From positions 186,001-250,000 of the forward strand of contig NZ_LZSE01000009.1 in the NCBI RefSeq assembly GCF_001665295.1: 64,000 nucleotides of DNA, read 5' to 3'. Made by a program: the position numbers and the translations under genes. Of this stretch, positions 59,221 to 64,000 are shown in pieces. Under the pieces are notes generated by a model that saw only the letters and a program-made list of their open reading frames with translations, did no database searches and had not been told where the DNA came from. This DNA comes from Mycobacterium sp. 1554424.7. Lineage in GTDB: Bacteria > Actinomycetota > Actinomycetes > Mycobacteriales > Mycobacteriaceae. Each line of letters opens with the position of its first letter. Positions within the stretch are counted from its first letter, which is position 1.

Positions 59221-59960
59221 GTCCAATCGTCGAAGTTTTCGCCGACGGCGACGCCCTCGTCGAGGCCGCGGGCGGACGCCTGGTCGAAACCATCCAGAAA
59301 GCCGTGGCGGCCCGGGGGCGAGCGATGATCGTGCTGACCGGCGGCGGCAACGGCATCGGGCTCTTGAAGTATCTCGGCTCGCGGAGCGAGCAGATCGACT
59401 GGTCCAACGTGCACCTGTTCTGGGGCGACGAACGCTACGTGCCCGAGGACGACGACGAGCGCAACGAGAAGCAGGCCCGGGAGGCTCTGCTCGACCACGT
59501 CGACATCCCGTCGAGCCATGTGCACGCGATGCCGGCCAGCGACGGCGAGTTCGGCGCGGACCTCGCCGCCGCGGCGCTGGCCTACGAGCAGCTGCTGGCG
59601 GCCAACGCCGAACCCGGCGAGCCGGCGCCGAACTTCGACGTCCACCTGCTGGGAATGGGGCCGGAGGGCCACATCAACTCACTCTTCCCGGACACCCCCG
59701 CCGTGCGCGAGACCGCCCGCATGGTGGTCGCCGTCGAGGACTCCCCCAAACCGCCGCCGCAGCGAATCACGTTGACGTTGCCCGCGATCCGGCGGTCCCG
59801 CGAGGTGTGGCTGATGGTGTCCGGGGCGGGCAAGGCCGAGGCGGCCGCCGCCGCGATCGGGGGCGCCCCGCCGGCGGAAGTGCCGGCCGCGGGGGCGATT
59901 GGCCTCGAGACCACGCTCTGGCTGCTCGACCAAGAGGCCGCATCGAAGCTTCCCGGCTGA
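59217..59960 (+). CDS. pgl: 6-phosphogluconolactonase
   Basis: A 247-residue enzyme of the NagB-like fold. Motifs are [35 protein letters not shown] and [17 protein letters not shown], with the catalytic His/Asp region intact. It hydrolyses 6-phosphogluconolactone. It was named devB in M. tuberculosis (Rv1445c), of equal length. It overlaps opcA by four bases. Confidence 0.97.
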   Translation: MSPIVEVFADGDALVEAAGGRLVETIQKAVAARGRAMIVLTGGGNGIGLLKYLGSRSEQIDWSNVHLFWGDERYVPEDDDERNEKQAREALLDHVDIPSSHVHAMPASDGEFGADLAAAALAYEQLLAANAEPGEPAPNFDVHLLGMGPEGHINSLFPDTPAVRETARMVVAVEDSPKPPPQRITLTLPAIRRSREVWLMVSGAGKAEAAAAAIGGAPPAEVPAAGAIGLETTLWLLDQEAASKLPG

Positions 59961-59975
59961 CTCCTCGGGGTCATA

Positions 59976-60365
59976 ATGGCGGTCATGGCTGACAGAAGCG
60001 TGCGCGGGGGGACCGAGCGGAACCGGATCAAGACGCTCACCCAGGCCGCGCTGAACGCCGACAAGACCGTCGAGCAGGTCGAGGACGTCCTCGACGGCCT
60101 CAGCACCACGATGAAGGAGCTGAACGCCTCGCTCACCAACCTCAACGCCACGGTCGAACGGATGGAGGCCGGGCTGGACCACCTCGACGGCACCCTGGGC
60201 AGCCTCGACGACCTGGCCAAGCGCCTGATCGTGCTGGTCGAGCCGGTGGAGGCCATCGTCGCGCGGATCGACGACCTGGTGAAGGTGGGCGAGACGATGC
60301 TGTCGCCGCTGTCGGTCACCGAGCACGCCGTGCGCGGCGTGCTGGACCGGCTGCGCAACCGCTAG
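59976..60365 (+). CDS. Rv1444c-like coiled-coil protein of unknown function
   Basis: A 129-residue protein. ATG at 59976 follows GGGG; an ATG three codons later is possible. Almost all residues lie in amphipathic helices with regular Leu/Val heptads (TMKELNASLTNLNATVERME, then LDHLDGTLGSLDDLAKRLIV), suggesting a coiled coil. No catalytic motif. It ends the pentose-phosphate operon 15 bases after pgl and converges on the DUF1206 gene. Confidence 0.85.
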   Translation: MAVMADRSVRGGTERNRIKTLTQAALNADKTVEQVEDVLDGLSTTMKELNASLTNLNATVERMEAGLDHLDGTLGSLDDLAKRLIVLVEPVEAIVARIDDLVKVGETMLSPLSVTEHAVRGVLDRLRNR

Positions 60366-60367
60366 CA

Positions 60368-61159
60368 CTACATCTTGGTCGATCGGGCCATGACGAAGCT
60401 GTACAGGCCGTAGGTGATGATCCCTGCGCCGGCGGCGATCAACAACGCCGCCCCGTAGGGTTGCGCCCCCAGCGTTTTCAGCGCGCCGTCGAGCCCGGTG
60501 GCCTTCTTCGGTTCCGAGCGGCAGGCGGCCACGACGATCAGTCCCCCGGTGCCGGCGATCACCACGCCCTTCGCGACGTAGCCGACCGCGCCGAGGCGGC
60601 GCACCAGGTCACCGGACTTGCCCTTGAGGTCGCCGACAAAGTTACGGCTGGCGCCCTTGTACACGTGGTAGCCGCCCACGACGACGATGACCACGCCGCA
60701 GGCGATGAGCGCGACCGTGCCGGCGGTGGTCTGCATCAGGCGGGCGCTGATGGTCGAATTCTGTTGATCGGCCGACCGCCCGGCGCCCCGGGCGTATCCG
60801 AACGCCGAGTAGGCGAACGCGAGATAGACCGCCGCGAGCCCGAACGCCTTCGCCCGGTCCCACGCACCAGACGACGAGCCGTCCGGCTGCCGGTCGCTGG
60901 AGCGGCCGAGGACGGTTTCGACGAGCCGCCACAGCCCCATCGTCAGCAGGGCGCCCGTGGCGATCCACAGCGCGAACGGGCCGCCGGGTTTGCCCGCCAA
61001 CGTCGCCAGCGCGCCGGTCTGGTCGGCGGTGCCGCCGTCGCCGAACGCGACGCGGAATGCGAGGTAGCCGACGATCAGGTGCAGCAGCCCGTTGACCACG
61101 TAGCCCGCGCGGGCGAGCCCTTCGAAAACGTCGTTCTGGGCCACCTGCGCCGAGTCCAT
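60368..61159 (-). CDS. DUF1206-domain integral membrane protein
   Basis: A 263-residue protein built from three DUF1206 repeats. Each is a two-segment unit starting with LARAGYVVNGLLHLIVGYLA, then KAFGLAAVYLAFAYSAFGYA and RRLGAVGYVAKGVVIAGTGG. Six membrane segments in all. Function is unknown; the family is common in actinobacteria and cyanobacteria. It lies 16 bases downstream of ppc on the same strand and may be cotranscribed. Confidence 0.9.
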   Translation of the reverse strand: MDSAQVAQNDVFEGLARAGYVVNGLLHLIVGYLAFRVAFGDGGTADQTGALATLAGKPGGPFALWIATGALLTMGLWRLVETVLGRSSDRQPDGSSSGAWDRAKAFGLAAVYLAFAYSAFGYARGAGRSADQQNSTISARLMQTTAGTVALIACGVVIVVVGGYHVYKGASRNFVGDLKGKSGDLVRRLGAVGYVAKGVVIAGTGGLIVVAACRSEPKKATGLDGALKTLGAQPYGAALLIAAGAGIITYGLYSFVMARSTKM

Positions 61160-61175
61160 GGCATCTGAATGCCCC

Positions 61176-63983
61176 TCAGCCGCTGTTGCGTAACGCGCTC
61201 GCCAGACCGTTCATCGTCAGCAGGATGCCGCGCTGCACCAGCTCGTCGTCGTCGCCCGAACGGTAGCGGCGCAGCAACTCCACCTGCAGGTGGTTGAGCG
61301 GCTCCAGGTACGGGAAGCGGTTGAACACCGAACGGGCCAGCGCCGGGTTGTCGGCGAGCAGGTCGTCCTGACCGGTGATGAGCTTGTGCATGGCGATGGT
61401 GCGCTTGTGCTCGTCGACGATCTTGTCGAACACCCGGTGCCGCAACGATTCGTCGGCCACCAGCTCGGCGTAGCGCGCCGCCAGGCCCAGGTCGCTCTTG
61501 GATAGCACCTGCGCCATGTTCGAGAGCACGCTGGCAAAGAACGGCCACCGCTCGTACAGCTCGTGCAGGATCGCGACGCGCTCGGCTTCGCTCTGCGGGC
61601 CCGCCGCGATCCACTGCTCGAAGGCGGCGCCGGTGCCATACCAGCCCGGCAGCATCACCCGAGACTGGCTCCAGGCCAGCACCCACGGGATGGCGCGCAG
61701 GTCGGAGATGGATTCGGTGGGCTTGCGCGAGGTCGGGCGGCTGCCGATGTTCAGCGACCCGATCTCGCTGACCGGCGTGGACGCCTTGAAGTACTCGACG
61801 AAACCCGGTGTCTCGTGCACCAATTCGGCGTAGGCGCGGTGCGCCAGCGCGGCCACCTCGTCGAGCACCGCGTAGGCCGGTTCCGCGGCGTCGCCCAGGC
61901 CCTCCACGTCGAGCAGCGTCGACTCCACGGTCGCCGCCACCAGGCTCTCCAGGTTGCGCCGGGCCAGCTGCGGCTCGGCGTATTTGGCGGCGATCACCTC
62001 GCCCTGCTCGGTGAGGCGCAGCGAGCCGTTCACCGCCCCGGGTGGTTGGGCCAGGATGGCCTGATAGCTGGGGCCGCCGCCGCGGCCGACGGTGCCGCCG
62101 CGACCGTGGAAGAGCCGCAACCGGATTCCCGTCTTGCGGGCCACCTCGACGAGGGTGAGCTCGGCCCGGTACACCGCCCAGTTGGCGGCCAGGTACCCGC
62201 CGTCCTTGTTGGAGTCGGAGTAGCCCAGCATCACCTCCTGGCATCCGCCGCGGGCGTCGACCAGCGCCCGGTAGATGGGCAGGTCCAGCATCGCCTGCAG
62301 GATCGACGCCCCGTTGTGCAGGTCGTCGATCGTCTCGAACAGCGGTGAAATGCCAAGCGGGCAATAGGGTTCCGGCCCGGAGGCGTCCAGCAGGCCGGCC
62401 TCCTTCAACAGGATCGCGGCCTCCAGCACGTCCGACACCGACTGGCACATCGAGATGACGTAGTTGGGCACCGCCGCGGGACCGTAGAGTTCGACGGCTC
62501 GCGCTGCGGCCGCGACGACGCCCAGCTCGCCGCGGGCGAGGTCGGACAGTTGCGCGCGGTCGCCCACCAGCGGCCGGCGGGTGGCGAGCTCCCCCGCCAG
62601 CAGCCCCACCCGCTCGCCTTCGCCCAGCGAGCGGTAGTCCGAGTGCACGCCGGCCCAGGCCAGCAGCTCGGCGACGACCTCCTCGTGCACGTCGGAGTTC
62701 TGCCGCATGTCCAGGCCGGACAGGTGAAACCCGAAGGTGTGCACGCTTTCTCGCAGCCGGGCCAACCGATCGTCGGCCAGCAGGTCGGCACCGTGGGTGC
62801 GCAGCGAGGCGTCGATGACGTCCAGGTCGGCCCGCAGCTCGGCCGGGGCGGCGTACGGCGGCAGGCCCAGGTCGAGCTCGTGCTGCGGTCGGCGGTCCAG
62901 GATCTCGGCGCCCGTCGCGGTGAGCCGGGCCCGGATCACCCGCAGCGCCCGCCGGTAGGGCTCGTCGGCGCGGGCGCTCTCGTCGCCGCCGTCGGCCAGC
63001 GCGGTCAATTCCGGCGTGACGGTGATCAGCCGCGCCGACATCGACAGCTCCTGCTCGAGCTCGGTCAGCTCGGCCAGATAGTGCGTCAGGGCGGTGAACG
63101 CGGCGCTGCCGGTGGCCCGCCGCACCACGTCGCCGGTCACGTTCGGATTGCCGTCGCGGTCGCCGCCGATCCAGGAGCCGGGTTGCAGAATGGGCGCGGA
63201 AAGCAGGTCGGCGTCGGGCCAGCGGGCGCGCAGCGCCTCCCGCACCTCGGCGTTGACCTGCGGGATCACCTTGAACAGCGCGGCGGGGTAATACCGCAGG
63301 CCCACGTCGATCTCGTCGGTGATCTGCAGCCGGGACAGCCGGAGCAGCGCCGTCTGCCACAGCGTGAGCACCTGGCGGCGCAACTCGAGGTCGATGTTGC
63401 GGCCGTGGTCGGTCTCGGTGTGCCCGGCGGCGCGCAGCCGCATCAGCTCGGTGATGCGGTGCTGGGTGACGAACACGGTGCGCCGACGGGTCTCGGTCGG
63501 ATGGGCCGTGATCACCGGGGACACCAGGGCGCCCCGCAGCGCGTCGGCCACCGTGGCCGAATCCAGCTCGGCCAGATCGAGTTTGGCGTACGTCGCGGCC
63601 AGGCTGCTGTCCTGCGGCGGCTCGCCGGCGGCGACGTGGACGTCGCGGCGGCGTTCGCGGTGGATGTCTTCGGCGACGTTGGCCAGCAGCGCGAAGTGGC
63701 TGAACGCCCGGATGATCGGGACGGCCAGGTGGATGTCGATGCCGTCGAACATCTTTGCCATGTCGGCCCGGTCGATTTCGGAGCGCCGCACCCGGAACGA
63801 CTCCACCCGCGCGCGTTCCACGAGTTCGAAGACTTCGTCGCCGTTCTGCTCGCGCACGGTGTCGCCGAGGATGGTGCCCAGCAGCCTGATGTCGGCGCGC
63901 ATCGGCTCGGTCGCCTCGCGGCCGATCCGGGTGCGTTGGACGGCACCGATCGGTTCGAGCGCGGTGTCGGAAGCCTCAGCCAT
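61176..63983 (-). CDS. ppc: Phosphoenolpyruvate carboxylase
   Basis: A 935-residue enzyme, full length for the bacterial type. The catalytic His is in [15 protein letters not shown]. Active-site blocks are [17 protein letters not shown], the PEP-binding [14 protein letters not shown], and [19 protein letters not shown]. It ends in the conserved C-terminal NSG. It makes oxaloacetate from PEP and bicarbonate as an anaplerotic step, complementing the aconitase and methylmalonyl-CoA routes encoded nearby. As I recall M. leprae keeps ppc here while M. tuberculosis lacks it. The ATG is 17 bases from the window end, so its promoter is not visible. Confidence 0.97.
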   Translation of the reverse strand: MAEASDTALEPIGAVQRTRIGREATEPMRADIRLLGTILGDTVREQNGDEVFELVERARVESFRVRRSEIDRADMAKMFDGIDIHLAVPIIRAFSHFALLANVAEDIHRERRRDVHVAAGEPPQDSSLAATYAKLDLAELDSATVADALRGALVSPVITAHPTETRRRTVFVTQHRITELMRLRAAGHTETDHGRNIDLELRRQVLTLWQTALLRLSRLQITDEIDVGLRYYPAALFKVIPQVNAEVREALRARWPDADLLSAPILQPGSWIGGDRDGNPNVTGDVVRRATGSAAFTALTHYLAELTELEQELSMSARLITVTPELTALADGGDESARADEPYRRALRVIRARLTATGAEILDRRPQHELDLGLPPYAAPAELRADLDVIDASLRTHGADLLADDRLARLRESVHTFGFHLSGLDMRQNSDVHEEVVAELLAWAGVHSDYRSLGEGERVGLLAGELATRRPLVGDRAQLSDLARGELGVVAAAARAVELYGPAAVPNYVISMCQSVSDVLEAAILLKEAGLLDASGPEPYCPLGISPLFETIDDLHNGASILQAMLDLPIYRALVDARGGCQEVMLGYSDSNKDGGYLAANWAVYRAELTLVEVARKTGIRLRLFHGRGGTVGRGGGPSYQAILAQPPGAVNGSLRLTEQGEVIAAKYAEPQLARRNLESLVAATVESTLLDVEGLGDAAEPAYAVLDEVAALAHRAYAELVHETPGFVEYFKASTPVSEIGSLNIGSRPTSRKPTESISDLRAIPWVLAWSQSRVMLPGWYGTGAAFEQWIAAGPQSEAERVAILHELYERWPFFASVLSNMAQVLSKSDLGLAARYAELVADESLRHRVFDKIVDEHKRTIAMHKLITGQDDLLADNPALARSVFNRFPYLEPLNHLQVELLRRYRSGDDDELVQRGILLTMNGLASALRNSG

Positions 63984-64000
63984 GCTTCCCAGTATCGAGG

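Overview
The window is chromosomal DNA of a Mycobacterium, most likely a slow-growing non-tuberculous species. It is GC-rich with many GTG and TTG starts. From memory of the M. tuberculosis H37Rv map, its gene order follows the Rv1497-to-Rv1444c block read in reverse: lipL, meaB, mutBA, Rv1491c, SPFH/NfeD, Rv1486c, hemH, inhA-fabG1, Rv1481-Rv1480-moxR1, ripB-ripA, Rv1476, acn-acnR, Rv1473A-Rv1473-echA12, thioredoxin, PE_PGRS, fadE15, sufTUSCDBR, mptB-Rv1458c-Rv1457c, ctaA, qor, ctaB, tkt-tal-zwf-opcA-pgl-Rv1444c. Genes that are not part of that block as I recall it include a polytopic membrane protein (where mazEF4 sits in M. tuberculosis), a two-component system with secreted Pro-rich proteins, an MHS transporter, a DUF559 gene, a PapA/GAP pair, two DUF5666 proteins, an LmeA-like protein, a DUF1206 protein and ppc. 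The species cannot be fixed from the sequence alone.

Layout. 1-7.0 kb: the methylmalonyl-CoA mutase operon mutA-mutB with the G-protein chaperone meaB and the start of lipL. 7.1-12.4 kb: an accessory island with a VTT-domain protein, two Pro-rich exported proteins, a response regulator and histidine kinase, and an MFS transporter. 12.5-24.4 kb: envelope and housekeeping genes, including mycolate synthesis (fabG1-inhA), haem (hemH), a MoxR/DUF58/VWA chaperone set and the cell-division hydrolases RipA and RipB. 24.7-32.4 kb: aconitase with its TetR regulator, ABC-F, enoyl-CoA hydratase and GAP. 32.7-40.5 kb: lipid and exported-protein accessory genes. 40.5-46.8 kb: the complete suf Fe-S assembly operon, nearly all of it chained by 4-base stop/start overlaps. 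46.8-53.3 kb: lipoarabinomannan mannosyltransferase, an ABC exporter and haem A/haem O synthesis. 53.5-60.4 kb: the pentose-phosphate operon. 60.4-64 kb: DUF1206 and phosphoenolpyruvate carboxylase.

The most striking observation is at 8.4-10.2 kb. The histidine kinase gene is split between the two strands. Its N-terminal half (TM1 plus ectodomain) lies on the minus strand directly after its response regulator. Its C-terminal half (TM2-HAMP-HisKA-HATPase) lies on the plus strand, fused in frame to the signal peptide of a small secreted Pro/Gly-rich protein. The two halves are bounded by a 114-bp perfect inverted repeat (8505-8618 and 9710-9823) that encodes the same peptide in the same frame in both contexts. 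Flipping the 1091-bp segment between the arms would rebuild a normal 512-residue kinase and an 82-residue secreted protein that converge on one shared CTAG stop. This is either an invertible, phase-variation-like receptor switch or an assembly artefact. Three copies of a TTCAGGTT-N3-TTCA box, two upstream of the exported-protein operon and one upstream of the response regulator, suggest that the regulator controls both units.

Other regulatory signals read directly are an AcnR-type operator before acn, a SufR-type palindrome at the start of sufR, and the conserved fabG1-inhA promoter. A family of palindromic repeats recurs at gene ends and, in two places, supplies the stop codon of the adjacent gene.
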